From NCBI RefSeq assembly GCF_003570705.1, contig NZ_QWVT01000015.1, positions 186,001-250,000 of the forward strand: a stretch of DNA of 64,000 nucleotides, in the 5' to 3' direction. Position numbers and translations under genes: made by a program. The notes under the pieces were generated by a model, which saw nothing but the letters and a program-made list of their open reading frames with translations, ran no database searches and had not been told where the DNA came from. Shown here piece after piece: positions 54,508 to 62,939 of the stretch. Every line of letters begins with the position of its first letter. The stretch's first letter is position 1. This DNA is from Mesobacillus zeae (lineage in GTDB: Bacteria; Bacillota; Bacilli; Bacillales; Cytobacillaceae).

Positions 54508-56015
54508 AGGGAATCATGATTCAGGGCACAGGTTCTGACGTCGGCAAAAGCCTCATCGCTACTGCAGTATGCCGCGCATTTTCAAATGAAGGGGTGCGCA
54601 CAGCGCCTTTCAAGTCGCAGAACATGTCCAATAATTCCTATGTCACCATCGATGGGAAAGAAATCGGACGGGCTCAGGGAATCCAGGCAGAAGCTGCAAG
54701 GACGGAAGCAACCGTCTGGATGAACCCAATCCTGCTAAAACCCCGATCAGACAGCCAGTCTGAAGTTGTTTTACTCGGCAGGGCCGAACAGACCTTATCA
54801 GGAAGGGGATACCGTAATTCTTTTTATGAGAGGGGTTTAGAGACAATCCGGGAAGCTTTGCATCAACTGGAGAATAATTATGAGGTCATTGTCATGGAAG
54901 GTGCAGGCAGTCCTGTCGAAATCAATTTAAAAGACAGGGAGCTTGTCAATATGAAAGTCGCTGAAATGGCAGATGTGCCGGTTGTTCTTGTAGCGGATAT
55001 CGATAGAGGCGGAGTGTTTGCGAGTATTGTCGGAACGCTTGAGCTATTTGAGCCGAAGGAAAGGGCAAGAGTAAAAGGACTTATTATCAATAAGTTCAGG
55101 GGTGACATCAGCCTGTTTGAGGACGGAATTGAGTGGCTTGAACAAAAAACGGGCATTCCGGTGCTCGGTGTATTGCCTTATATGGATAATCACATGATTG
55201 ATGGAGAAGATTCGCTGTCCATCCCGCAGTCTCACCGAAGCAATGAAGCTGGCCTTATCGATATCGCAGTCTTTAAGGCTCCCTATATTTCAAACTACAG
55301 TGATATTGAGCCTTTTTATTATGAAGAGGATGTGTCCATCCGCTGGGTGAGCACACTCGCAGAAATAGGAAGTCCTGACGCAGTCATCCTCCCGGGAACG
55401 AAAAGCACTATCCGGGATTTAATGTATTTTAAGGACGCGGGCCTTACTGACTGGCTGAAAAGCTATGCTGAAACAGGCGGATATATTGCTGGCATATGCG
55501 GCGGCTACCAGATGCTCGGCGAGCACCTTATTGATCATGAAGGAAGTGATACAGGCGTTCCTTTTACTGAAGAAAAAGGCATTGGGCTTATTCCGGGTAC
55601 CACCACCTTTGCAAAGGAAAAAAAGACGGTCCGGGCAGAAGGCGTGATTCACCAAGGAACAGGGTTAAACCAAGTTCCCGTCAGTGGATACGAAATCCAT
55701 CTTGGAGAAACGGTGTTCGGGGAAAAAAGCCTGCCGTTTTTGCAGCTGAACGGGCATAAAGAAGGATATTGCGGGAATGACGGCCGTTTGATCGGAACGT
55801 ATCTTCATCATCTCTTCCATAATGACGAATGGAGGAATTTATGGCTGAACCGATTGCGGGAAGCCAAAGGAGTACCGATGCGGGAAACTCTCCATAATAG
55901 CCGGATAAAGGATGAAAAGTATGATGAGCTGGCAGCCCATATGCTTAAGCATCTTGATTGGGAGAAGCTGAAGTTAATCATTGAACAATGGAGTACACAT
56001 AATGAAGTGGTTTAA
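54504..56015 (+). CDS. cobQ: Cobyric acid synthase CobQ/CbiP
   Basis: A 503-residue glutamine amidotransferase with an N-terminal ATPase domain (MIQGTGSDVGKSLIATAVCR, KSQNMSNNSYVT) and a class I glutaminase domain with the Cys in AGICGGYQMLGEH and His in TYLHHLF. It amidates adenosylcobyrinic a,c-diamide to cobyric acid. No upstream corrin-ring genes are in the window, so its use here may be salvage of partly amidated corrinoids or ring synthesis elsewhere. Confidence 0.95.
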   Translation: MKGIMIQGTGSDVGKSLIATAVCRAFSNEGVRTAPFKSQNMSNNSYVTIDGKEIGRAQGIQAEAARTEATVWMNPILLKPRSDSQSEVVLLGRAEQTLSGRGYRNSFYERGLETIREALHQLENNYEVIVMEGAGSPVEINLKDRELVNMKVAEMADVPVVLVADIDRGGVFASIVGTLELFEPKERARVKGLIINKFRGDISLFEDGIEWLEQKTGIPVLGVLPYMDNHMIDGEDSLSIPQSHRSNEAGLIDIAVFKAPYISNYSDIEPFYYEEDVSIRWVSTLAEIGSPDAVILPGTKSTIRDLMYFKDAGLTDWLKSYAETGGYIAGICGGYQMLGEHLIDHEGSDTGVPFTEEKGIGLIPGTTTFAKEKKTVRAEGVIHQGTGLNQVPVSGYEIHLGETVFGEKSLPFLQLNGHKEGYCGNDGRLIGTYLHHLFHNDEWRNLWLNRLREAKGVPMRETLHNSRIKDEKYDELAAHMLKHLDWEKLKLIIEQWSTHNEVV

Positions 56016-56790
56016 AGGTTTTCTCATCAATGTTCAATTTTTCACCAGTATACCAATACCTTTTGCTCTGCCTATGGACCGCGAGCACCTTGACCGCGCT
56101 ATGAAAACATTTCCGCTGCTCGGATTGCTTTTGGGAGGAATTGTTACTTCCCTTCTATACATAATTCTTGTATGGACTCCTCTATCTCCTCTAGCAGCTG
56201 CGTTCCTTATTTGGCTTGCGGGAATCGTACTGACCGGAGGTATCCATCTTGACGGCTGGATCGACTGCAGCGATGCATTCTTCTCTTATCAGGACAGGGG
56301 AAAAAGACTGGAAATTATGAAGGATCCGCGTACAGGGGCATTTGGCGTTCTGTCAGTCATCATTATATTGGCGGCGAAGTTCCTCTTCATTTATGAGATC
56401 ATCCTTATGATTCAGCCTTTCTCCTATGTATACATCCTGCTTCTTCCGTTTTTTAGCAGAATGGTGATGGGTGTGTTGCTGTTGAGGGTTCCGTCAGCGA
56501 AAAATGACGGTTTGGGACAGATGTTTAAAAGCTCGGCTGGAAAGGGCACTTTAGCCATTTACGGGTTATATGCAGGGCTCTTCCTTGCGATTGCTGCGTC
56601 CTTTGGCCAAACGCTGCCTTTTGCACTGATTCTCATGGTTGTCTGCTTTTTAGCGGTGCTGTATTTAAAACAAAAAATACTCTCATGGTTTGGCGGCCTG
56701 ACAGGTGACGTCCTTGGAGCCAGTGTGGAAGGGACGGAGCTACTGCTATGGATGACACTGTGGCTATTGCATTATACCGTCATGGGCTGA
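56002..56790 (+). CDS. cobS: Adenosylcobinamide-GDP ribazoletransferase CobS
   Basis: A 262-residue membrane protein. INVQFFTSIPIPF at the start, HLDGWIDCSDAFFS (the DD/HLDG region), KDPRTGAFGV and GGLTGDVLGAS are typical. It joins alpha-ribazole phosphate to AdoCbi-GDP to complete the nucleotide loop. ATG 56002 is spaced 8 bases from TGGAG. It overlaps the CobC gene. Confidence 0.94.
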   Translation: MKWFKGFLINVQFFTSIPIPFALPMDREHLDRAMKTFPLLGLLLGGIVTSLLYIILVWTPLSPLAAAFLIWLAGIVLTGGIHLDGWIDCSDAFFSYQDRGKRLEIMKDPRTGAFGVLSVIIILAAKFLFIYEIILMIQPFSYVYILLLPFFSRMVMGVLLLRVPSAKNDGLGQMFKSSAGKGTLAIYGLYAGLFLAIAASFGQTLPFALILMVVCFLAVLYLKQKILSWFGGLTGDVLGASVEGTELLLWMTLWLLHYTVMG

Positions 56791-57356
56791 CAGAGGAGAA
56801 CAGGCGTCGCGCCTATCTTGGCTGGACGGACTCCCCGCTGTGCGATGAGAAATTAAGTACGGTTCCCTGCAGCTATGACATGCTTTTTTCAAGCGACTCT
56901 GGCAGATGCTTGAAGACGGCGGAAATTCTTTTCCCTGGCAGGAAACCTGATCGTCTGAGTGAGCTGAGGGAATCTCACTTCGGTGTTTGGGAAGGAAAGA
57001 CATATGAGGATTTAAAGGATATAGCCGAGTACCGCCGCTGGCTGGATAATCCCCAAACAGCAAAGCCTCCTGGAGGGGAATCTTTTACGGAATTCACAGA
57101 GAGAGTGGAGCGCGGCTGGAAACGGCTGATTGACCGTGTACTGATGGCTGAGGCCGAATCAGCAGCAGTCGTAACCCATGGCGGTGTGATTCGATTTTTA
57201 TTGACGCGTTATGCACCAAGTGAAAAGGATTTTTGGGAATGGAAAGTTAACCATGGACAAGGCTATGAGCTTGTTTGGCAGCGAGCTGGCTTAAGGAGGG
57301 GTGAAAGATGCATTTTGTTACGGGAGGCAGCTTTAACGGAAAAGGAAAATGGATAG
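56748..57356 (+). CDS. cobC: Alpha-ribazole / cobalamin phosphate phosphatase CobC-like
   Basis: A 202-residue histidine phosphatase of the phosphoglycerate-mutase type. ALYRHGLTEENRRRAYLGW has the nucleophile His; ELRESHFGVWEGKTYEDL and VVTHGGVIRFLL hold the other catalytic residues. It likely removes the phosphate from alpha-ribazole phosphate or adenosylcobalamin phosphate. It lies between cobS and a CobU-like gene and overlaps both. Confidence 0.9.
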   Translation: MDDTVAIALYRHGLTEENRRRAYLGWTDSPLCDEKLSTVPCSYDMLFSSDSGRCLKTAEILFPGRKPDRLSELRESHFGVWEGKTYEDLKDIAEYRRWLDNPQTAKPPGGESFTEFTERVERGWKRLIDRVLMAEAESAAVVTHGGVIRFLLTRYAPSEKDFWEWKVNHGQGYELVWQRAGLRRGERCILLREAALTEKENG

Positions 57357-57748
57357 GTTCATTTTACGGACTGGACAACACACCCCATTTGTGGATATCA
57401 GCATATAAAGCCGAAGGTATTCCCCGCCTTCCTTCAGGTCAGAACAAAGAAACAGTTGCTGTCCTTGAAGGGATGGAAATGTGGCTGAAGGAATGGGCCG
57501 GCAGCAAGGGTGCTGATGGAGCGCGTGTGGAATGGCAAAAACAGCTGGAACAATGGCTGAAGTGGGAAAAACAGGAAAGCGCCCGCGTGCTGATCATCAT
57601 CGCGGCTGACATTACAAAAGGAATTGTCCCAATGCTCGCAGAGGAACGGAGCTGGCGGGACGCTGCAGGCTGGGCATGCCAGGAAACAGCTTCACATGCT
57701 GAACGAATGGATGTTATATGGTATGGAGTTAACCAAAGAATCAAATAA
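57308..57748 (+). CDS. Degenerate CobU-like protein
   Basis: A 146-residue protein that starts MHFVTGGSFNGKGKW, a version of the CobU P-loop with the K-(S/T) position altered to K-G, and ends like CobU (GIVPMLAEERSWRDAAGWAC). The middle is shorter and lacks the CobU His-region. So it is a paralogue of CobU that has probably lost kinase activity or changed substrate. GGAGGGG precedes ATG 57308. It is inside the operon, so a cobalamin role is likely. Confidence 0.8.
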   Translation: MHFVTGGSFNGKGKWIGSFYGLDNTPHLWISAYKAEGIPRLPSGQNKETVAVLEGMEMWLKEWAGSKGADGARVEWQKQLEQWLKWEKQESARVLIIIAADITKGIVPMLAEERSWRDAAGWACQETASHAERMDVIWYGVNQRIK

Positions 57749-57760
57749 GGGGGAATTATT

Positions 57761-58354
57761 GTGAGACTGTATACACGGACGGGTGATACCGGAAAGACAA
57801 GCATTATTGGCGGACGGGTCGACAAGGATGATATCAGGGTGGAAGCTTACGGGACAGTGGATGAAGTGAACTGTTTTGTCGGACAGGCAGTCACGCAGCT
57901 CGATCCGAAGATTTTTTCGGATGTTCTGGAAGACCTTGAGAAAATTCAGCATGAATTGTTCGATTGTGGAGGAGATTTGGCAAACGTGACAAATTCACGT
58001 GAGCTTAAATTGAAAAAGGAATCTGTGGATGATCTTGAGGCTAGAATTGACGAACTGATCGTTGAGGCGCCGGAGCTCGAGAGATTTATTCTGCCTGGCG
58101 GAGCCCCAGCAGCGGCATCCATTCATTTGGCGCGTACAGTCACAAGGAGAGCGGAGAGGCTTGTTGTCTCCCTTGTAAAAGCTGAACAGGATGTATCGCT
58201 AACATCTCTTCAATTCCTTAACAGGCTGTCGGATTATTTCTTTGCCCTTGCCAGGGTCATCAATTTCCGCATGCAAGTGAAAGACGTGGAGTATATCAGG
58301 AGTGGGAAAGTATTTAGAGAAGGGAAGAGAAAAGATGAGAAATCAGAAAATTAG
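57761..58354 (+). CDS. PduO-type ATP:cob(I)alamin adenosyltransferase
   Basis: A 197-residue adenosyltransferase. RLYTRTGDTGKTSIIGG at the start, VEAYGTVDEVNCFVGQA, then FILPGGAPAAASIHLARTV and RRAERLVVSL are PduO marks. It attaches the adenosyl group to cobalt of reduced corrinoids, needed for the later CobU/CobS steps. AAGGGGGA precedes GTG 57761. Confidence 0.94.
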   Translation: MRLYTRTGDTGKTSIIGGRVDKDDIRVEAYGTVDEVNCFVGQAVTQLDPKIFSDVLEDLEKIQHELFDCGGDLANVTNSRELKLKKESVDDLEARIDELIVEAPELERFILPGGAPAAASIHLARTVTRRAERLVVSLVKAEQDVSLTSLQFLNRLSDYFFALARVINFRMQVKDVEYIRSGKVFREGKRKDEKSEN

Positions 58355-58859
58355 GGGAATGATCTTAATATCGTTATTTGCTGCCTTATCAGCAGTTGGG
58401 GCTGCGATTAAAATTCCGGCTGTTATCACAAGTGTTGCGCTGGATTCTTTCCCAGCCCTGCTTGCGGCTGCGCTTCTCGGGCCAGTCGCGGGAGCTGCTG
58501 TAGGCGGGATCGGGCATATGCTCTCTGCATTGATGGGTGGCATGCCGCTCGGTCCGCTTCATGGCCTTATTGCAGTGGAGATGGCCGTACTGGCAGCACT
58601 ATTCTCCATTTTGTATCGTTCTGAAAGAAAATGGAGTGCGGCTCTTTTCTTTATTCTCGCTAACAGCTTCGTCGCTCCGCTTCCGTTTATGTTCATTATC
58701 AGCAAAGTATTTTATATCGCTCTCATACCTTCGCTGGTAATAGGTTCTGTCCTTAATACAGCATTTGCCATGATCGTCATTCCACGACTTGGCCGTATAT
58801 TGAGCGGCAGGAAGGGAGTTGCCGATGAGAGACGTGCTGATAATTCCATTTACCGATGA
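58335..58859 (+). CDS. cblT: ECF transporter S component, CblT-like
   Basis: A 174-residue membrane protein with about six helices, starting RGMILISLFAALSAVGAAIK, typical of ECF S components. It lies directly before a CblS-like gene and inside the cobalamin operon, matching CblT, reported to bring in alpha-ribazole. The ECF energising module is not here and must be shared. ATG 58335 follows AGGGAAGAG. Assignment depends partly on context. Confidence 0.85.
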   Translation: MRNQKIRGMILISLFAALSAVGAAIKIPAVITSVALDSFPALLAAALLGPVAGAAVGGIGHMLSALMGGMPLGPLHGLIAVEMAVLAALFSILYRSERKWSAALFFILANSFVAPLPFMFIISKVFYIALIPSLVIGSVLNTAFAMIVIPRLGRILSGRKGVADERRADNSIYR

Positions 58860-59544
58860 AATGTCGATAATAATTGCAAGCGATAATAGTGGGGCAATCG
58901 GGATGAAACCTGCTGATTCTGTGAAGGTGCCTTATGACACCCTTGGCTATTATTCCTTAAGAGTCGCAGCAATGGAGTGCATTGCTGCAGGTGGTGAGCC
59001 GTTTGCTGTTACCCTGCATAATTTTTGTGGTGAAACAGCCTGGAATGAGATCACAGCAGGAATTCGTAAGGGGCTGTCTGAGCTTGGTATCGAAGAAGTG
59101 GAGTTAACCGGGAGTACGGAGACCAATTTTCCGATGGAACAGTCTGCTCTCTCTATCAATGTGCTGGGTAAAAAGAAAAAAGGCAGTGCGGATGAAAAGC
59201 TTCATTATGACAATAAATCAAAAATTGCAGTGATTGGCGCTCCGCTTGTCGGGAATGATGTGATTAAAAGAAGTAGTGAAGGAGCTCCTTTGGCCGTATT
59301 TAAGGAAGTAGCCTCACATCTGGACATCATTACACTTCCAGTCGGGTCAAAAGGTATCCTTGCCGAGTTGAATGTGCTTTTTTCGAACAGGCATTTTAAA
59401 AAGAGCGAGATTGAAACAGATGTCGATCTCCTTCAATCCGCAGGTCCGTCGACTTGCTTTATTGCCGTCTACAATGCCAGTATAGAAGAAGATATGAAAA
59501 ATATGACAGGACCATATTTTCATAGCGTGAAGGTACAGGGGTGA
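58825..59544 (+). CDS. cblS: AIR-synthase-like alpha-ribazole kinase, CblS-like
   Basis: A 239-residue PurM/AIR-synthase-like protein. ASDNSGAIGMKPADSVKVP and AGGEPFAVTLHNF are the ATP-binding and core motifs of this fold. In this operon, right after a CblT-like gene, it matches CblS, which phosphorylates alpha-ribazole so CobT is not needed. ATG 58825 follows AAGGGAG. It overlaps cblT by 35 bases. Confidence 0.87.
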   Translation: MRDVLIIPFTDEMSIIIASDNSGAIGMKPADSVKVPYDTLGYYSLRVAAMECIAAGGEPFAVTLHNFCGETAWNEITAGIRKGLSELGIEEVELTGSTETNFPMEQSALSINVLGKKKKGSADEKLHYDNKSKIAVIGAPLVGNDVIKRSSEGAPLAVFKEVASHLDIITLPVGSKGILAELNVLFSNRHFKKSEIETDVDLLQSAGPSTCFIAVYNASIEEDMKNMTGPYFHSVKVQG

Positions 59545-59548
59545 AAAA

Positions 59549-60160
59549 ATGCTGCAATTATATGTGATCAGGCATGGAGAAACAGAGTGGAATGTCGAGA
59601 AGAGGTCCCAAGGCCGGCTGGATTCAGCTTTAACTGAAAAAGGCAGACGTGATGCCCACTCGCTGGGAGAGCGGCTGAAAGAGACTGAGTTTGAGTGGAT
59701 TTATTGTTCCCCAAGCGGACGGACAATGGAAACCGCAAGCATTGTCGCTGGAAATCGTTCCATCCCACTCGTAACAGACGAGCGGCTGATGGAAATTGAC
59801 TTAAAAGATTGGCAGGGTAAAACCGAGGATGAAGTGAAAAAAGAATATCCTAAATCCTTTCAGCAATATTGGAACGAACCCGAGTTGTATGATGGTGGAT
59901 CAGGTGAAAGCTTTGCTGATGTAAGGAACAGGCTCGCGAGTTTTCTTCAGGAATTAGAGGAGTCTTCTCTTTCTGGCAATGTGCTTGTCATCACGCATGG
60001 AATTGTGATTAAAACGCTTTATCTACTGTGCCGGGAACAGGAAACGGAAAGAATTTGGGATCCTCCGTTCATTCATGGGACCTGCCTGACAATCGTGAAA
60101 ATGGACGAGAATGGAAAAGAACTCCTGCTTAAGGGCTGTATGGCGCATTCAAAAGCGTAG
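59549..60160 (+). CDS. Second histidine phosphatase of the cobalamin operon
   Basis: A 203-residue phosphatase (LYVIRHGETEWNVEKRSQGR, LMEIDLKDWQGKTEDE, VLVITHGIVIKTLY). It resembles CobC and other PGM-family phosphatases. It starts 4 bases after the cblS stop. With the CobC at 56748 it makes two such enzymes in the operon; which one acts on adenosylcobalamin phosphate is open. Confidence 0.85.
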   Translation: MLQLYVIRHGETEWNVEKRSQGRLDSALTEKGRRDAHSLGERLKETEFEWIYCSPSGRTMETASIVAGNRSIPLVTDERLMEIDLKDWQGKTEDEVKKEYPKSFQQYWNEPELYDGGSGESFADVRNRLASFLQELEESSLSGNVLVITHGIVIKTLYLLCREQETERIWDPPFIHGTCLTIVKMDENGKELLLKGCMAHSKA

Positions 60161-60178
60161 CTCTAATTTTATAAGCTA

Positions 60179-60214
60179 AGAAAAGGCACTCGCAAGTATG
60201 AGTGCCTTTTCTTT
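60179..60214 (+). terminator. Terminator after the cobalamin operon
   Basis: AGAAAAGGCACT (60179-60190) pairs with AGTGCCTTTTCT (60201-60212) and continues in T residues. Confidence 0.88.
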
Positions 60215-60216
60215 GT

Positions 60217-60369
60217 TTAATCACCATACACATCAAACAGATAGCTATACGCTCCCTTATCTTCGTTTCTATGGTCCTTTTTAACTTTTAAGGTAGCTGC
60301 CATATAAGTTAAAATGAGAATCGAGCAGCACATAAATAATAATGAAAGTACGCCGACTAGAATTGACAA
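60217..60369 (-). CDS. Small membrane protein, 50 aa
   Basis: TTG at 60369 follows a clean AGGAGGGA with 6-base spacing. The product has one helix (ILVGVLSLLFMCCSILILTY) and a charged tail. No family recognised. It is divergent from the LacI-family gene and shares the region with its palindrome. Confidence 0.7.
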   Translation of the reverse strand: MSILVGVLSLLFMCCSILILTYMAATLKVKKDHRNEDKGAYSYLFDVYGD

Positions 60370-60412
60370 AGAAAATCCCTCCTGTATTGTTGTTCAATAT
60401 TAGGTTAAAGGA

Positions 60413-60426
60413 TGAAACGCGTTTCA
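60413..60426. promoter_or_regulatory. Perfect palindrome TGAAACGCGTTTCA, LacI-type operator
   Basis: A perfect 14-bp palindrome with a central CG, as expected for LacI/CcpA-family operators. It lies 35 bases before the LacI-family start and 44 bases before the divergent gene. It could be the regulator's own operator or a cre site. Confidence 0.75.
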
Positions 60427-60460
60427 GAGCAAGCGAAAATGAGAAAGAAATGGTGATTGA

Positions 60461-61423
60461 ATGGCAAATATTAAAGATATCGCAAAATTGGCAGGAGTTT
60501 CGGTTACAACTGTGTCCCGTGTTCTCAATGATCACCCGTATGTAAACAGTGAAAAGAAAGCCGCGGTTTGGCGTGCAATTGAAGAAACTGGATACCAAAA
60601 AAATATTAACGCGGTCCATTTGAGCAAAGGAAGAACATTTCTGGTCGGGGTAGTTGTCCCTTTTGTGAATCACGCGTATTTCGGGCTTCTCGTGGAGGGA
60701 ATCGCCAAGGAAGCTTTAAAAAACGAATATCAACTGGTCCTTTTCCAATCAAATTATGAAAAAAGCAGGGAAGAGGAAGCCTTAAAAATGCTTCGGAATA
60801 AACAAATCGACGCATTGATTATTTGTTCCAGAGCTTGTGATATAGAGAGTATTGAAACGTATACAGTTTATGGCCCGGTAGTGTTATGCGAGGATGCGAG
60901 GGGAACAAACGTTTCTTCCGTCTTTATTGACCATTATGATAGCTTTTTTCAGGCATTAACGTATTTGTACTCAAAAGGTCACCGGGAAATCGGCTACTCC
61001 ATCGGAAGGCAGGCAGGAACCAACAGCAAGCTGAGGGAAGCGGCCTACAAAGACTTTATCCATCAATATGGACTACCACATCGCCAGGATTATATTTATC
61101 ATGACTGTTTCAATATGGAGGGCGGACAGACGGTGGCAAGAAGTATCATAAATAACGACCACCCGCCTACTGCATTACTGGTTTCCAATGATGAAGCAGC
61201 TGCAGGAATCCTCATATGCTGTAAGGAAAATAATATGAGGATCCCTGATGACCTTGCAATTATAGGATTTAATAATCAGCCCATCGCAAAGCTAATGAAT
61301 ATTACCACATTGGAAATACCTCTCGTGGAAGTGGGTCAGAAATTATTCCTTCAAACCATGAGTGGAGGGGATTTTTCTCATGAGGAAGTACCGGTAAGGT
61401 TGATTGAAAGGAAAACGGTATAG
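60461..61423 (+). CDS. LacI-family transcriptional regulator
   Basis: A 320-residue regulator with a LacI HTH (NIKDIAKLAGVSVTTVSRVL) and a periplasmic-binding-type sensor (TFLVGVVVPFVNHAYFGLL, PTALLVSNDEAAAGIL, AIIGFNNQPIAKLM). The ligand is unknown. No sugar genes are adjacent, so its targets may lie elsewhere. ATG 60461 has GGTGA close upstream. The palindrome at 60413 suggests autoregulation. Confidence 0.9.
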   Translation: MANIKDIAKLAGVSVTTVSRVLNDHPYVNSEKKAAVWRAIEETGYQKNINAVHLSKGRTFLVGVVVPFVNHAYFGLLVEGIAKEALKNEYQLVLFQSNYEKSREEEALKMLRNKQIDALIICSRACDIESIETYTVYGPVVLCEDARGTNVSSVFIDHYDSFFQALTYLYSKGHREIGYSIGRQAGTNSKLREAAYKDFIHQYGLPHRQDYIYHDCFNMEGGQTVARSIINNDHPPTALLVSNDEAAAGILICCKENNMRIPDDLAIIGFNNQPIAKLMNITTLEIPLVEVGQKLFLQTMSGGDFSHEEVPVRLIERKTV

Positions 61424-61502
61424 TTTCCTGAGACCATTTTTTTTGCGCTAAGGAAACAATTTCTCCTTTCTACATATAAATAAAGTAAAGGAGGGAGAAA
61501 AA

Positions 61503-61634
61503 ATGAGACAATCGGGGCGGATCAGGAAAAAAGTCATTTTTTATTCATCCATTTGCAAGGCATTGGGAGTCATTGATGCCTCACAATATAAACAGATAAC
61601 GGGTTCAACCCTTAATAAAAGAGAAGAAAATTGA
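61503..61634 (+). CDS. Small basic protein, 43 aa
   Basis: ATG 61503 follows AAAGGAGGGA. The product is basic and amphipathic (RIRKKVIFYSSICKALGV and a polar tail). No family recognised. The ribosome binding site is strong, so it is likely real. Confidence 0.6.
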   Translation: MRQSGRIRKKVIFYSSICKALGVIDASQYKQITGSTLNKREEN

Positions 61635-61840
61635 GTCGGGATTTTTTTTTTGAAGTTCCTCTCGGACGTATTGAGCAACATGCTGAAAAGGCATGCTTCT
61701 CCTCATAGCGGTAATGGAGATACATAAAACAGCTGTCAGTTGGCGAAAAAATAATTTATGCTCATTTTCTCTTTATCAATTACCTACAACACGGATGATT
61801 GGATTAAATACTTACAGTAGAATAGAGGTGGAAAAACACG
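61635..61840. other. Short gap before fosB
   Basis: A T-run follows the small gene and may terminate it. No further gene seen. AGAGGTGG lies before the fosB ATG. Confidence 0.4.
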
Positions 61841-62263
61841 ATGATAAAAGGTTTTAATCATTTTCTTTTCTCGGTTTCCAACCTGGAAAAATCCATTGCT
61901 TTTTATGAAGCTGTCTTTGATGCTAAGCTCTTGGTAAAGGGGGAAAATACAGCCTATTTTGACATGTGTGGTATGTGGCTTGCCCTGAATGTTGAAAAGG
62001 ATATACCAAGGAATGAAATAAACCAATCATACACACACATTGCCTTTTCAATCGAGGAAAAAGATTTTGATAAAGTTTACGAGAAACTGAGGAAATTAAA
62101 CGTAAACATTCTGTCAGGACGTGAGAGAGATGAAAAAGACAAGAAATCCATCTACTTTACAGACCCTGATGGGCATAAGTTTGAATTCCATACAGGTCAT
62201 TTGCAGGACCGATTGGAATATTATAAACGAGAGAAAACACATCTTGAGTTTTTTAGTTGGTGA
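61841..62263 (+). CDS. fosB: Metallothiol transferase FosB (fosfomycin resistance)
   Basis: A 140-residue glyoxalase/VOC protein that closely follows Fos[70 protein letters not shown] and HKFEFHTG. The metal ligands are His near 7, His near 66 and Glu near 115. The enzyme adds bacillithiol to fosfomycin and opens its ring. It is a usual chromosomal gene in Bacillus. Confidence 0.95.
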   Translation: MIKGFNHFLFSVSNLEKSIAFYEAVFDAKLLVKGENTAYFDMCGMWLALNVEKDIPRNEINQSYTHIAFSIEEKDFDKVYEKLRKLNVNILSGRERDEKDKKSIYFTDPDGHKFEFHTGHLQDRLEYYKREKTHLEFFSW

Positions 62264-62275
62264 TTTCATCCATCA

Positions 62276-62815
62276 TCAATCATTTGGATTTATAATGGCG
62301 AGCACTACATGATCTTCCCACTGACCGTTGATTTGGACATTCTTTTTTGCTAACCCCTCCTTATGGAAACCGGCTTTTTCAAGCACCCGAATGGAGGCGA
62401 TGTTATGGGGCATGACCCCTGCCTCTATTCTATGCAAGTTAAGCGATTCAAAAGCATATTCGACAATTAACTTTGCTGCTCCTGTTGTGTATCCATTTCC
62501 ATTGAACTCTTTGTCCAGGAAGTAACCTATGAATGCGCTTTGTAAATTTCCTCGGAGTACTTGGAATAAATTAATCGTTCCTAAGAGTGTGTCATCACTA
62601 CTTCTGTATATTCCAAATTGGTACTCCGTATCGGATTTTGCACCCTTTTCCCATTTCTGTATGAGTTCTTCTTGCTTTTTTAAGGTGTAGTAATCCGAAG
62701 GGCGTGTGCCTGAAAATTGATCAAAAAAAGATTGGTTTTTCTTTTGCAGCCGCAGCAAATCCTCCGCATCCTCGATATCAAATGGCCTTAAGTATATGTT
62801 TTTACCTTTTAGCAT
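62276..62815 (-). CDS. RimJ/RimL-like GNAT N-acetyltransferase
   Basis: A 179-residue acetyltransferase. IYLRPFDIEDAEDLLRL at the start, GYFLDKEFNGNGYTTGAAKL for acetyl-CoA binding, and GVMPHNIASIRVLEKAGFHKEG are the RimJ/RimL pattern. Substrate unknown. It is convergent with fosB. Confidence 0.88.
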   Translation of the reverse strand: MLKGKNIYLRPFDIEDAEDLLRLQKKNQSFFDQFSGTRPSDYYTLKKQEELIQKWEKGAKSDTEYQFGIYRSSDDTLLGTINLFQVLRGNLQSAFIGYFLDKEFNGNGYTTGAAKLIVEYAFESLNLHRIEAGVMPHNIASIRVLEKAGFHKEGLAKKNVQINGQWEDHVVLAIINPND

Positions 62816-62939
62816 TCCATATCACCAACCCCTTTTAACAATATATTTCATTATATAACAGATATTGTATATATGGTAAACTGTATGAGTGAATATTTAG
62901 AACTGTTGAATTGGTTTCAGTTCAGGAGGTGGGAGCGTT

